From assembly GCF_000612845.1 (NCBI RefSeq), contig NZ_CCAT010000007.1, positions 46,103-110,102 on the forward strand: a stretch of 64,000 bases of DNA, in the 5' to 3' direction. Of this stretch, positions 51,839 through 61,010 are shown piece after piece. The stretch comes from Clostridium ihumii AP5. GTDB taxonomy: Bacteria > Bacillota > Clostridia > Clostridiales > Clostridiaceae. The notes under the pieces are model-generated. The model was not told the DNA's origin. It worked only from the letters and a program-made list of their open reading frames with translations, and searched no databases. Position 1 is the stretch's first letter. Each line of letters starts with the position of its first letter. Position numbers and translations under genes: made by a program.

Positions 51839-51964
51839 CATAAATTTAACACTTATAATAACTATTTTTTCAACTTTAAAATTTGTAATAACTTCATTAA
51901 TATTATATCCAAATAAAATGCCCGTAAACATTTTGAGTAAATTCTTTATTTAAGTTAAAACTTG

Positions 51965-51992
51965 AAAAAAAATAGAGCATAAGCTCTATTTT
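51965..51992 (-). terminator. Terminator of codY
   Basis: 10-bp stem AAAATAGAGC/GCTCTATTTT with a 4-base loop and a run of eight U. It overlaps the codY stop at 51986. Confidence 0.9.
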
Positions 51993-52759
51993 AATTTATC
52001 TAGTTCTTCCATTAATTTATCATTAAGAATTTTTATATGTGTACCTTTCATTCCTAAAGATCTTGACTCAATAACTCCAGCACTTTCGAATTTTCTTAAT
52101 GCATTAACTATAACTGATCTTGTTATTCCAACTTTATCAGCAATCTTAGATGCAACTAATAATCCTTCTGTTCCTTCTAATTCATTAAATATATGTTCTA
52201 CAGCTTCTAATTCTGAATAAGAAAGTGTTCCTATTGCTAATTGAACTATAGCTTTCTTTCTTGCTTCTTCTTCTATTTGTTCATTTTTTGATCTTAGTAT
52301 TTCTGAACCAACTATTGTAGCACTGTATTCAGCAATAACTAAATCTTCTTCTGTGAACTCTTTGTTAAATCTTGCTAAAACTAAAGTACCTAATCTTTCT
52401 CTGTTTCCATTTATAGGAACTATAGTTGTTAACTTTCCTTCAACTTCACATTCTTTTTCATTTTCAAATACGCAGAAACCTTTGCTTGAAAGATTTTCTC
52501 TTGTTTCATCTATAGTTAAAAGTTTTTCATTGTAATGATCTGGGAATCTCATATTTTTTATAACTTCTGTTTTAACTATTTCACATTCAAATCCACCAGC
52601 AAAGTTATATCCTAAAACCTTACCTCTTCTACTTATCACATATACGTTACACTCAAGTACCTCACTTAATAAGTTACATATTTCATCGAATACAACTGGT
52701 TCTGTTCCTGATTTTTGTAATATTTTATTTAATCTTCTAGTTTTATCTAATAATGACAC
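51986..52759 (-). CDS. codY: GTP/branched-chain amino acid sensing repressor CodY
   Basis: 257 residues. Global nutrient regulator of Firmicutes, also controlling toxin and spore genes in clostridia. N-terminal GAF domain for isoleucine/valine (to about 155), linker helix, and C-terminal winged helix with [20 protein letters not shown] near 205, the family's recognition helix. Start is GTG at 52759 after GGAGGAG. It lies between topA and rpsB; the hslUV and xerC genes found near codY in Bacillus are absent. Confidence 0.97.
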   Translation of the reverse strand: MSLLDKTRRLNKILQKSGTEPVVFDEICNLLSEVLECNVYVISRRGKVLGYNFAGGFECEIVKTEVIKNMRFPDHYNEKLLTIDETRENLSSKGFCVFENEKECEVEGKLTTIVPINGNRERLGTLVLARFNKEFTEEDLVIAEYSATIVGSEILRSKNEQIEEEARKKAIVQLAIGTLSYSELEAVEHIFNELEGTEGLLVASKIADKVGITRSVIVNALRKFESAGVIESRSLGMKGTHIKILNDKLMEELDKLK

Positions 52760-52902
52760 TCTAGTTCTCCTCCTTCAATTTGCTATAATTTATTTTTTCT
52801 ACATTTTCAACATATCATCCACTCTATATAAAGTTGTCATACTAAACAGTTCTTGCATTTTTTATGTAATTTAAAATTTTTAGAATTGTTTATTTCAGTT
52901 AT

Positions 52903-52931
52903 ATAATAACATATATATTTTTGCTTTTCAA
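52903..52931 (-). promoter_or_regulatory. Candidate promoter of codY
   Basis: TTGAAA (-35, 52926-52931) and TATTAT (-10, 52903-52908), 17 bases apart, with TG before the -10. Confidence 0.55.
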
Positions 52932-53183
52932 TATATTTTTACCTATTTCGACATGTTTCTTATTTTTTTATTATTTTTTTTGTATTTAAAGTATTTTACT
53001 CAGATATTGATTTTACTAGCATTTATTTTTCACTTAACATTTCGTTAATACTTTATTAATTATTTATACATCTTTTATACATACTTTGTCAACTTAAAGT
53101 GTTATCTTATTACATTTTTTTTTACTTAAAGTAAATTTTATTTTAATTATCGTAAAAGAAAAACATTAATTGAACACAAAATT

Positions 53184-53216
53184 TAATCAAGCAATACTAT
53201 TAATATTGCTTGATTA
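53184..53216 (-). terminator. Second (distal) terminator of topA
   Basis: 13-bp stem TAATCAAGCAATA and complement with a 7-base loop. The U-tract on the minus strand is broken (TTTTG), so it may be a back-up hairpin behind the first terminator. Confidence 0.65.
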
Positions 53217-53232
53217 CTTGTGTGTTTTATAT

Positions 53233-53257
53233 AAAAAAAACAATTACAACTATTGTT
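53233..53257 (-). terminator. First terminator of topA
   Basis: Short stem AACAAT/ATTGTT with a 7-base loop followed by eight U on the minus strand. It overlaps the topA stop at 53250. Confidence 0.7.
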
Positions 53258-55337
53258 CTTTATTTAAGTACTTTTTATATTTACACTCTTTGTTAGAACA
53301 CTCTAAATAATCGCCCTTTGCTTTGCTATATCTTTTTAACATTATTTCATTGCATTCAGGGCATTTTTCATTAGCAGGTTCAAACCAACTCACAAAGTCG
53401 CATTCTGGATATCCACTACATCCATAAAAAGTTCTTCCCTTTTTACTTCTTTTCTCTAAAATAGCTTTGCCACATTTAGGACAAGGTGCTTCTACTTCTC
53501 TAGATATAGGTTTTGTATTTTCACACTCCGGATATCCTGGACAAGCCAAGAAATCTCCAAATCTTCCATGTTTTATAACCATAAATCTTCCACACTTATC
53601 ACAAACTATATCAGTAACTTCATCTTCTATAGTAATTTTGGCTATTTCTTTTTCTGCTATTTCAATAGATTCTTTTAATGGAGCAAAGAATTCTTCAACT
53701 ATCTTTTTCCATTCAACAGTTCCTTCTTCTACTCTATCTAGTTTGTTTTCCATTTCTGCTGTAAATTCAATATTAACTATCTCTTTAAAATACTCACACA
53801 TTAGGTTATTTACTATTTTTCCAAGCTCTGTAGGTTCTAATATTTTTTTATTTCTTTCAACATATTTTCTACTCAATAATGTGGATATTGTAGGTGCATA
53901 AGTACTAGGTCTACCTATTCCATTTTCCTCTAAATTTTTTACAAGTGAAGCTTCTGAAAATTTAGCTGGTGGTTGAGTAAAATGCTGCTTACCTTCTGTA
54001 AAATTACTACAAAGTTTATCTTTTTCTTCTATTTTAGGTATTTTTACAACCTTATCCTCATCTTCGTTATCATTTTTATAAAGTTTAGTAAATCCCTCAA
54101 ATTTAGTAGTTGATCCTGTGGCTTTAAATAAATAATCAATATTTATTACTTCTACGGTAGTACTATCTAATAAACATGATGCCATCTGACTTGCCATAAA
54201 CCTATTCCAGATTAAACTATATAACTTGTATTGAGGATCTTTTAAATTTTCCTTAGCAATTTCTGGCGTTATATTTATATTACTTGGTCTTATTGCTTCA
54301 TGTGCATCTTGACTATTTTTCTTTCCTTTATATACTCTTTTTGTCTTTGGTACATATAAATCACCAAAGTTCTCTAGAATATATTGTTTTGCACTTTCTT
54401 GAGCTTCTTCTGATATTCTTACAGAATCCGTTCTCATATAAGTTATTAATCCTACTGTTCCAAATCCTTTTATTTCAATACCTTCATAAAGTTCCTGTGC
54501 TACTGACATTGTTTTTTTAGTTGAAAAATTAAGTTTTCTATATGCATCTTGTTGAAGAGTACTTGTCGTAAATGGTGGTAATGGATTTTTAGTCTTTTCT
54601 GTATTTTTAATAGTTTTTACTTCAAACTGACCTTTTTTAAGCTCTTCAATTATAAAGTCGCTTTCTTCTTTTGATGTTATTTCTATTTTTTGTTTGTTTT
54701 TACTATGAAGTTTTACTAAAAATTTTTCTTTTTTATTTTCCTTGTAGACTTCACTTTCAATAGTCCAATATTCCTTAGCCTCAAACTTATCTATTTCATT
54801 TTCTCTATCACAAATAATTTTTAATGCTACTGATTGAACTCTTCCTGCACTAAGTCCCCATTTAACTTTCTTCCATAATATAGGACTTATTTCATATCCA
54901 ACCAATCTATCTAAAACTCTTCTTGCCTGTTGTGCATCAAATATGTTTTCATTAATTAACCTCGGTTCTTTTATAGCTGCTTTTACAGCATTTTTTGTTA
55001 CTTCATTAAATTCTATTCTGCACTTTTCACTTTCATCAATTTTTAATATTTTTGCTAAATGCCATGATATCGCTTCACCCTCACGATCAGGGTCAGTTGC
55101 GAGATAAATTTTATCGCTTTTTTTAGCTTCTTTTTTCAATTTTTTTATTAAGTCGCCTTTTCCCCTAATTGTTATATATTTAGGTTCATAATTGTTATCT
55201 ATATCAACACCTAATTGACTTTTAGGTAAATCTCTAACATGCCCCATTGAAGCTTCAACTACATAATTTTTTCCTAAATACTTCTTTATGGTCTTAGCTT
55301 TAGCTGGTGACTCAACTATAACTAGTTTTTGACCCAT
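53250..55337 (-). CDS. topA: DNA topoisomerase I
   Basis: 695 residues, type IA enzyme that relaxes negative supercoils. Toprim domain with LVIVESPAKAKTI at 4-16 and DPDREGEAISWHLA near 102; the catalytic tyrosine is in GLITYMRTDSVRIS near 295. Three C-terminal zinc ribbons follow (CDKCG near 580, CPKCG near 625, CPECN near 665), each with a second cysteine pair. GGAGGGG precedes the ATG. It follows dprA by 197 bases; dprA-topA-codY is a common order. Confidence 0.97.
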   Translation of the reverse strand: MGQKLVIVESPAKAKTIKKYLGKNYVVEASMGHVRDLPKSQLGVDIDNNYEPKYITIRGKGDLIKKLKKEAKKSDKIYLATDPDREGEAISWHLAKILKIDESEKCRIEFNEVTKNAVKAAIKEPRLINENIFDAQQARRVLDRLVGYEISPILWKKVKWGLSAGRVQSVALKIICDRENEIDKFEAKEYWTIESEVYKENKKEKFLVKLHSKNKQKIEITSKEESDFIIEELKKGQFEVKTIKNTEKTKNPLPPFTTSTLQQDAYRKLNFSTKKTMSVAQELYEGIEIKGFGTVGLITYMRTDSVRISEEAQESAKQYILENFGDLYVPKTKRVYKGKKNSQDAHEAIRPSNINITPEIAKENLKDPQYKLYSLIWNRFMASQMASCLLDSTTVEVINIDYLFKATGSTTKFEGFTKLYKNDNEDEDKVVKIPKIEEKDKLCSNFTEGKQHFTQPPAKFSEASLVKNLEENGIGRPSTYAPTISTLLSRKYVERNKKILEPTELGKIVNNLMCEYFKEIVNIEFTAEMENKLDRVEEGTVEWKKIVEEFFAPLKESIEIAEKEIAKITIEDEVTDIVCDKCGRFMVIKHGRFGDFLACPGYPECENTKPISREVEAPCPKCGKAILEKRSKKGRTFYGCSGYPECDFVSWFEPANEKCPECNEIMLKRYSKAKGDYLECSNKECKYKKYLNKEQ

Positions 55338-55534
55338 CGTATCCCCTCCAGTAACTTTCTCTTAATTTTGTATAACTTTTCGTCTTAATATTGTATTCAG
55401 ATTTTAATATACTATTTTAAAAGTAATTTTTATTAAATGTTTTTCACTTGCTCTGAAACTTTAATCTTTAAATTTTCAACTACATATATATTGTATAATA
55501 TCATTTTATATTACTAATGCAAAATCTACATTTA

Positions 55535-56617
55535 CTATATACTCTTTTCTACCTTAACATAATAATTACCATTTAAACAATATATTTCTTTCCTTAGCTG
55601 CATTTCAAATAATAACCTATATAATTGTTTTATGTCAACATTAGTATTTCTACTAATATCATCAATATGCATTGGTTCTGTTGTCAAAATACTATATATT
55701 CTGTCAGTTTCTTCATTATAAGCTATAGATATTTTTTTATTTTTATGTCGAATTTTTTCCAGTCCCAAAACTTCAATTATATCATCAATCTTAGTAAAAA
55801 CATGTGCTCCATCTTTTATTAATTTATTTGTTCCCTTATTTCCTTCTAAAAATACTGATGCCGGTACAGCCATTACATCCTTTCCTTGTTCTAACGCCCA
55901 ATTAGCAGTTATTAACGAGCCACTTTTTTCCCCTGCTTCAATTACAACAATCAGATCTGAAATTCCACTTATAATTCTATTTCTTAATGGAAACCTAAAT
56001 TTCTCCGGCCCTGCTAAAGGTTCATATTCTGATATTATACACCCATCTTTATCTAAAATATCATAATATAATTTTTCATTTTCTTTAGGATATATTATAT
56101 TTATACCACATCCTAAAACTGCACAAGTATAAATATTATTCTTTATAGCACCTTTATGAGCTTCTCCATCTATACCTTTTGCAAGCCCACTTATTATTTG
56201 AACATCGTATTCTTTTAATTCATTTGAAATAATTTGTACAATATTTTTACCATAACAACTTGATTTTCTAGAACCTACAATTGCTATTTTTTTACTATTT
56301 TTGTTTAATGTAGTTATATTTCCTTTATAAAATAACCCATATGGTGGATTACTGATTTCCCTTAAATTTTCAGGATATTCCTTTGAATTTATTGTACAGA
56401 ATTTAATATTACTTTCTTCACATATACTTTTTATTTTATTAAGGTTATACTCATCATAATACTTTAAAAACTTATTTACAATTCTATTATTAACATTTTT
56501 ATTAAACATCATATAGTTATATACATCTTCTTCACTGCCAAGTTCACTTATAAGTTCTAATTTTATTTCTGTTGGAACTTGCGTTATTGTATACCAAAGC
56601 TTAAATTTATTATACAT
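55535..56617 (-). CDS. dprA: DNA-processing protein DprA
   Basis: 360 residues. Loads RecA on incoming single-stranded DNA in transformation; widespread also in species not known to be competent. Rossmann-like core with IVGSRKSSCYGKN near 112, ISGLAKGIDGEAHKGA near 145, EAGEKSGSLITANWALEQGKDVMAVP near 235; a winged-helix domain ends it. The ORF opens at 56641 and overlaps yifB, but AAGGAG lies inside that extension; ATG 56617, six bases after it, is preferred, leaving 10 bases after yifB. Confidence 0.95.
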   Translation of the reverse strand: MYNKFKLWYTITQVPTEIKLELISELGSEEDVYNYMMFNKNVNNRIVNKFLKYYDEYNLNKIKSICEESNIKFCTINSKEYPENLREISNPPYGLFYKGNITTLNKNSKKIAIVGSRKSSCYGKNIVQIISNELKEYDVQIISGLAKGIDGEAHKGAIKNNIYTCAVLGCGINIIYPKENEKLYYDILDKDGCIISEYEPLAGPEKFRFPLRNRIISGISDLIVVIEAGEKSGSLITANWALEQGKDVMAVPASVFLEGNKGTNKLIKDGAHVFTKIDDIIEVLGLEKIRHKNKKISIAYNEETDRIYSILTTEPMHIDDISRNTNVDIKQLYRLLFEMQLRKEIYCLNGNYYVKVEKSI

Positions 56618-56627
56618 CCCTAACTCC

Positions 56628-58154
56628 TTAAATAATTTCATTGTTTATAAATTTTCTATAATTTAATGCTTCTATTATATGATGTTCTTCAATCTTCTCA
56701 CTAGATTCTATATCTGCAATAGTTCTAGCAACTTTTAAAATTCTACTATAACCTCTTGTGCTTAAATGAAACTTTTCAAAAGCTAATTCTAATACTTTAC
56801 TGGTTTTGTTGTCAATAGCACAATACTCTTTTATATGTTTTTGGGACATTTCTGCATTACATCTTATTTTTTCATTTTCAAACCTTTTACTTTGTATTTC
56901 TCTTGCATTTTCAACTCTTTTTCTAATTTCACTAGAACTCTCTTTTTTTATGTTGGAATTTATCTCTCCATATGATAATGGATTTACATATGTAAATATG
57001 TCTATTCTATCTAAAAGCGGACCAGAAAGTTTTCCAATATATCTTTTTATCTCATAATCACTACATCTACAAGGTTTTATATTTGTACCATAAAATCCAC
57101 ACGGACATGGATTTAGTGCTGCAACTAACATAAAACTACATGGATATTCAACAGTCCCTGAATTCCTTGTAATTTTTATTTTTCTATCTTCTAATGGTTG
57201 CCTTAATAATTGTATAATATTTTTTTTAAATTCTAAAATTTCATCTAAGAATAGAACACCATTATGAGCTAAAGATATTTCACCTGGCAAAAGATTTCTT
57301 CCTCCCCCACATAATGCAATCTCTGTAGTTGTATTATGTGGACTTCTGAATGGTCTTTCATCTATTAAACCACCTTTATAATTCGATGTTCCATATACAC
57401 TATATATTTTAGTAACTTCCAACGACTCTTCATAAGTTAATTTAGGAAGTATAGAAACTATTCTTTGAGCTAGCATAGTTTTTCCTGATCCAGGTGCACC
57501 AAACATTAATATATTATGTCCACCGGCTGCTGATACTTCTAAAGCTCTTTTAGTAGCTTCCTGCCCTATCACATCTTCAAAATCTAAATTACTTTCACTA
57601 TTTTCCTTTTTTTCTTCTACAGGAAAATAATATTTAGGCATATCCTTATAAATTAAAAACTTCACTGTTTGTTTTAAATTGCTTAAAGGATATACATTTA
57701 TATCTTTTATCATTGAACAATCTTTGTAATTATTATAAGGTATTAAAAATTTATTAAAACCTTTCTTATGTCCTTCTATTACAATAGGTAATACACCTCT
57801 AACTTTCTTTAAATTTCCTGATAAAGATAATTCACCCATTATTAAATACTGATTTATGTCTTCAACTTCTATTTGTTCACTTTCAATTAGCAATCCTATT
57901 GCTATAGGTAAATCAAACATTGTCCCTTCTTTTTTCAAATCTGCTGGTGCTAGATTTATAGTTATTTTATTGTTGGGAAATTCATATCCAGAATTTATTA
58001 TTGCTGCTCTCACTCTATCTTTTGCTTCTTTTACTGAAGTATCAGCCATTCCAACTATATTAAAAGAAGGTATTCCACGAGATATATCTATTTCTACTGA
58101 TATAATAACACCTTCTACGCCTAAAAAACTAGCGCATGATAATTGTATAGCCAT
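56628..58154 (-). CDS. comM: YifB/ComM family Mg-chelatase-like AAA ATPase
   Basis: 508 residues. N-terminal Lon-protease-like domain (to about 175, no Lon active site), AAA+ module with Walker A GAPGSGKTMLAQ near 217 and Walker B GVLFLDEILEF near 295, a cysteine cluster (CPCGFYG...CRC near 350-365), and a C-terminal Mg-chelatase helical domain. ComM is a branch-migration helicase in transformation of Haemophilus and Vibrio. GGAGG lies before the ATG. It pairs with dprA, hinting at DNA uptake or recombination. Confidence 0.93.
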   Translation of the reverse strand: MAIQLSCASFLGVEGVIISVEIDISRGIPSFNIVGMADTSVKEAKDRVRAAIINSGYEFPNNKITINLAPADLKKEGTMFDLPIAIGLLIESEQIEVEDINQYLIMGELSLSGNLKKVRGVLPIVIEGHKKGFNKFLIPYNNYKDCSMIKDINVYPLSNLKQTVKFLIYKDMPKYYFPVEEKKENSESNLDFEDVIGQEATKRALEVSAAGGHNILMFGAPGSGKTMLAQRIVSILPKLTYEESLEVTKIYSVYGTSNYKGGLIDERPFRSPHNTTTEIALCGGGRNLLPGEISLAHNGVLFLDEILEFKKNIIQLLRQPLEDRKIKITRNSGTVEYPCSFMLVAALNPCPCGFYGTNIKPCRCSDYEIKRYIGKLSGPLLDRIDIFTYVNPLSYGEINSNIKKESSSEIRKRVENAREIQSKRFENEKIRCNAEMSQKHIKEYCAIDNKTSKVLELAFEKFHLSTRGYSRILKVARTIADIESSEKIEEHHIIEALNYRKFINNEII

Positions 58155-58188
58155 AATTTAATCATCCTCCTTACACTCAAGTTAATTG

Positions 58189-58253
58189 TTGACACTTATA
58201 CAATAAAATAATCTATTTTTCAAATATAAGTTTATTTTATTGAATTTTGTCAA
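58189..58253. promoter_or_regulatory. Inverted repeat with facing TTGACA boxes between yifB and yraN
   Basis: TTGACA at 58189-58194 (plus) and its complement at 58248-58253 (minus), together with CAATAAAATAA (58201-58211) and its complement (58232-58242), make a nearly symmetric element. Each TTGACA points toward the proper gene: plus to yraN, minus to yifB. The -10 boxes are weak, so only the -35 boxes and the symmetry are firm. Confidence 0.5.
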
Positions 58254-58291
58254 GTATTTAAAAAAAGATATTTTTAGAAAGGATGTATTTT

Positions 58292-58666
58292 ATGAAATTT
58301 GATAATAAATCTATAGGCACTATTGGTGAAAATATTGCGGCAGAATATTTGAAAAATCATAATTATAAAATACTTGAAAGAAACTTTTCTTGTAAAATTG
58401 GCGAAATTGATATAATTGCAAAAAATGAAAATAATATTTGTTTTATAGAAGTAAAATCTAGAACTTCAGATTATTTTGGCATGCCAAGTGAAGCTGTTAA
58501 TTACTATAAAGAGCAAAAAATATGTAAGGTAGCTCAATACTATATACTAAAAAAGGATTTGCATAAGTATAACTTAAGATTTGATGTAGTTGAAATAATT
58601 TTTAGTTCAACTACATCAAAACTCAACCTGATAAAAAATGCATTCATTATAGATGGTTATATATAA
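58292..58666 (+). CDS. yraN: YraN/UPF0102 family endonuclease-like protein
   Basis: 124 residues, the only plus-strand gene here. Restriction-endonuclease-like fold: GENIAAEYL near 12, then the PD-(D/E)xK motif as D40 (GEID) with E53-V-K55. The family is conserved, but its job in the cell is not settled; a link to recombination or DNA uptake is suspected. ATG 58292 lies 9 bases after AGAAAGG; the ATG at 58283 touches that site and is rejected. In many Firmicutes it follows rnhB on the same strand; here it converges on rnhB. Confidence 0.9.
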   Translation: MKFDNKSIGTIGENIAAEYLKNHNYKILERNFSCKIGEIDIIAKNENNICFIEVKSRTSDYFGMPSEAVNYYKEQKICKVAQYYILKKDLHKYNLRFDVVEIIFSSTTSKLNLIKNAFIIDGYI

Positions 58667-58671
58667 CTTAC

Positions 58672-58720
58672 ATAAAAATAGATCATGATTTAAATATTTT
58701 AAATCATGATCTATTTTTAT
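58672..58720. terminator. Bidirectional terminator between yraN and rnhB
   Basis: Arms 58672-58694 and 58698-58720 are exact complements over 23 bp with a 3-base loop; the outer parts are A and T runs on each strand. It lies 5 bases past the yraN stop and overlaps the rnhB stop (58717), so it can stop both convergent genes. Confidence 0.92.
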
Positions 58721-59541
58721 CTATTATTTTCTAATATATTTTTTAAAAAGCTTAATCTATGTATAGGTGTTAAACCAAATTCTTTTATAGCCCTTACATG
58801 CTCCTCAGTTCCATATCCTACATTTTTTTTAAAATTATATTGAGGATATTTTTCACCATATACTTCCATCAACTTATCTCTATAAACTTTAGCTATTATG
58901 GATGCACATGCAATATTAGCACTTTTAGTGTCACCTTTTATCAGATATTCATTTTTCATATCAAATTCTTTTATTAAGTAACCATCAGATAAAACTAAAT
59001 CTGGTACTGTTTTAAGCCCCTTACATGCACGTCTAAAGACTTCATGATTGCAATACCCTATTCCATTTAAATCTATCTCTAAATTGTCCATAACAGCTAT
59101 ATTATATGCAATTGCTCTATTCTTAATCTCTTCACTAAGTTGTTCTCTCAAGTTGTGTGAAAGCTTTTTGGAGTCATTTATATATAATATTAAATCCTTA
59201 TCCTTTGAATAATCTAAATCTATTATTACAGCTGCTGATACTATAGGACCTGCCAAAGGCCCCCTTCCTACTTCATCTACACCAGCTATATAATAGCCAT
59301 TATATCCTTTGTCAAAATCATACATATTCTTAACTCTTAAAACTTCTTTATCATATTTTTCAACATTTTTTAAAAGCTTTTCTGATAATTTTTTTACATT
59401 TTTTCTTTCATCTTTAGAAAGTTGATGACTTAATTCTAAGTATCTTTTCTTATTATCACCTACAGAATTATTATTAATAAAATCATCTATATAAGTTTTA
59501 ATATCAGAAAATTTCTTAGAATCTGATATAAAATTATTCAT
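58717..59541 (-). CDS. rnhB: Ribonuclease HII
   Basis: 274 residues. Cuts RNA in RNA/DNA hybrids and single ribonucleotides in DNA. The catalytic acids are in GVDEVGRGPLAG (D, E) near 93, INDSKKL near 130 and SDGYL near 190, with a late Asp-containing motif SIIAKVYRDKLM. The first 85 residues are a helical N-terminal extension, as in other Firmicute RnhB. ATG 59541 lies 8 bases after TAGGTG; the GTG at 59550 overlaps it. It follows rbgA by 9 bases. Confidence 0.95.
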   Translation of the reverse strand: MNNFISDSKKFSDIKTYIDDFINNNSVGDNKKRYLELSHQLSKDERKNVKKLSEKLLKNVEKYDKEVLRVKNMYDFDKGYNGYYIAGVDEVGRGPLAGPIVSAAVIIDLDYSKDKDLILYINDSKKLSHNLREQLSEEIKNRAIAYNIAVMDNLEIDLNGIGYCNHEVFRRACKGLKTVPDLVLSDGYLIKEFDMKNEYLIKGDTKSANIACASIIAKVYRDKLMEVYGEKYPQYNFKKNVGYGTEEHVRAIKEFGLTPIHRLSFLKNILENNR

Positions 59542-59550
59542 ATGTAACAC

Positions 59551-60423
59551 CTACTCTATATTTTCTGATATTTCTTGTGTTTCTGGCTTTTCTAATGATA
59601 TATTGCCTAATTTTCCGCCTCTAAATTCATCAAGCAACATTGTTGATACTCTATTATAATCTATATTTCCTCCAGATATAACTGCCCCTCTTTTCTTGCC
59701 TATGTTATCCATATTTTCGAGTGCAGACTCACTTAACTCTGTAAGTTTGTATCTTTCTTTTAATCTTTCCGGATAATACTCTTGAAGTCTCTCTATTAGT
59801 TTTAAAGCTAATTCTTCAGTATCCATAATTTCATCTTTTATCGCACCAGTAAATGCTAAATTAAGTCCTACAGTTTCGTCTTCAAATTTAGGCCATAAAA
59901 CTCCTGGTGTATCCATAAGTTCTATACCTATTTTAGTTTTTATCCATTGTTTACTTTTTGTAACACCAGGTCTATCTCCTGTTTTAGCAATATTATTCTT
60001 CGCTAATTTGTTTATAAATGTTGACTTTCCTACATTAGGTATCCCTACAACCATTACTCTCGTAACAATATTAACTAAACCTTTATTTCTTAATCTATCA
60101 TGTTTTTCTTTTAAAATTTGATCTAATGCAGGTTTTATATTTTTAAGTCCATTTCCATTCAAACAATTTACAGTTAAAACTTTTGTATATTCATTAGATA
60201 AACTTTTTATCCATTCTTTTGTAACTTTGTCTTCACTTAAATCACTTTTATTTAGTAATATTATTCTAGGCTTTCCTTTACATATTTCTTCTATATCTGG
60301 ATTTGCACTTGATTTTACTATTCTTGCATCTCTTATTTCTATTACAGCATCTACTAGCTTTAAACTTTCTTTTATTTGTCTTCTAGTCTTTGCCATATGC
60401 CCTGGAAACCAATTTATACTCAT
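59551..60423 (-). CDS. rbgA: Ribosome biogenesis GTPase RbgA (YlqF)
   Basis: 290 residues. Circularly permuted GTPase needed for late 50S assembly: the G4 motif LLNKSDL (near 61) comes before G1 GIPNVGKSTF (near 128) and G3 DTPG (near 175). N-terminal INWFPGHMAKTRRQ is the family mark. The start is ATG 60423, six bases after AAGGTG; the GTG at 60432 overlaps the site. rplS-rbgA-rnhB is a typical Firmicute order. Confidence 0.96.
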   Translation of the reverse strand: MSINWFPGHMAKTRRQIKESLKLVDAVIEIRDARIVKSSANPDIEEICKGKPRIILLNKSDLSEDKVTKEWIKSLSNEYTKVLTVNCLNGNGLKNIKPALDQILKEKHDRLRNKGLVNIVTRVMVVGIPNVGKSTFINKLAKNNIAKTGDRPGVTKSKQWIKTKIGIELMDTPGVLWPKFEDETVGLNLAFTGAIKDEIMDTEELALKLIERLQEYYPERLKERYKLTELSESALENMDNIGKKRGAVISGGNIDYNRVSTMLLDEFRGGKLGNISLEKPETQEISENIE

Positions 60424-60514
60424 AAAAAACACCTTCTTTTTATATTATTTTATTTAATATTTAAACACTTATTAAAATTTTATCAAGTTTCAAATTCTTC
60501 TCTTAAAAAATTAA

Positions 60515-60546
60515 ATAAAAAAAGGGACTTTATAGCCCCATTTTTT
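60515..60546 (-). terminator. Terminator of rplS
   Basis: In the minus RNA GGGGCT pairs with AGTCCC around a 4-base loop and is extended by A/U pairs; seven U follow. It lies 9 bases past the rplS stop. Confidence 0.85.
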
Positions 60547-60554
60547 ACAAATTA

Positions 60555-60899
60555 CTAAATTAACTCTTTAACTTTAGCAGCTTTTCCTACTCTATTTCTT
60601 AAGTAGAATAATTTAGCTCTTCTTACTTTACCTCTTCTTACAACATCAACTTTTTCTATAACAGGTGAGTTAATTGGGAAAGTTTTTTCAACTCCTACTC
60701 CAGATGCAACTCTTCTTACAGTGAAAGTTTCTCTTGATCCACCATTTTGTATTTTAAGAACTGTTCCTTCAAAAACTTGGATTCTTTCCTTGTTTCCTTC
60801 GCTAATTCTTATGTGAACTTTAACAGTATCTCCAACGTTGAATTCTGGTAAATCTGTTCTTATTTGTTCTGCTTCAATTTCTCTTATTATGTCTAACAT
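60555..60899 (-). CDS. rplS: 50S ribosomal protein L19
   Basis: 114 residues, the normal length. Lies at the 30S-50S interface. Family marks: [20 protein letters not shown] near 20-40 and [14 protein letters not shown] near the end. The open frame continues upstream to 61010, but that part is leader sequence. ATG 60899 follows AGGAGG by 7 bases. It has its own promoter overlapping the end of trmD and a folded leader. Confidence 0.97.
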   Translation of the reverse strand: MLDIIREIEAEQIRTDLPEFNVGDTVKVHIRISEGNKERIQVFEGTVLKIQNGGSRETFTVRRVASGVGVEKTFPINSPVIEKVDVVRRGKVRRAKLFYLRNRVGKAAKVKELI

Positions 60900-60976
60900 G
60901 TGTATTCCTCCTAAAATTTTTTTTTGACGTTCATAATCACACAATCTGCGACAGAGGACCGCCGGTACTAACACAA
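60897..60976 (-). promoter_or_regulatory. rplS leader (candidate L19 autoregulatory element)
   Basis: A GC-rich patch at 60945-60966 stands out in AT-rich DNA and can form small stems (GCG/CGC). TGTGT in the leader (60939-60943) is complementary to ACACA covering the start codon (60899-60903), which could hide it. L19 leaders are known in Firmicutes; matching to that family was not tested. Confidence 0.55.
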
Positions 60977-60981
60977 GCTTG

Positions 60982-61010
60982 ATTGTATCATATTGCTTTA
61001 ATTTTATCAA
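60982..61010 (-). promoter_or_regulatory. Promoter of rplS
   Basis: TTGATA (-35, 61005-61010) and TACAAT (-10, 60982-60987), 17 bases apart with extended TG. The -35 overlaps the last codons of trmD. Confidence 0.72.

Larger units (their letters stand above)
52760..53249. other. 490-bp spacer between topA and codY
   Basis: No gene is visible. It holds the topA terminators (53184-53257), about 250 bases of AT-rich DNA with nothing I can call, the codY promoter candidate (52903-52931), and a codY leader of about 130 nt without a clear fold. Confidence 0.6.

Noticed and set aside
51743..51931. 62-codon minus-strand ORF upstream of rpsB
   Set aside because: It covers the rpsB promoter and its folded leader, has no ribosome site and resembles no family.
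52870..52895. CodY-like box upstream of codY
   Set aside because: The best match has about 10 of 15 consensus positions, which is expected by chance in such AT-rich DNA.
60900..61010. 37-residue N-terminal extension of L19
   Set aside because: It is the rplS leader read in frame; the family start at 60899 has a proper AGGAGG.
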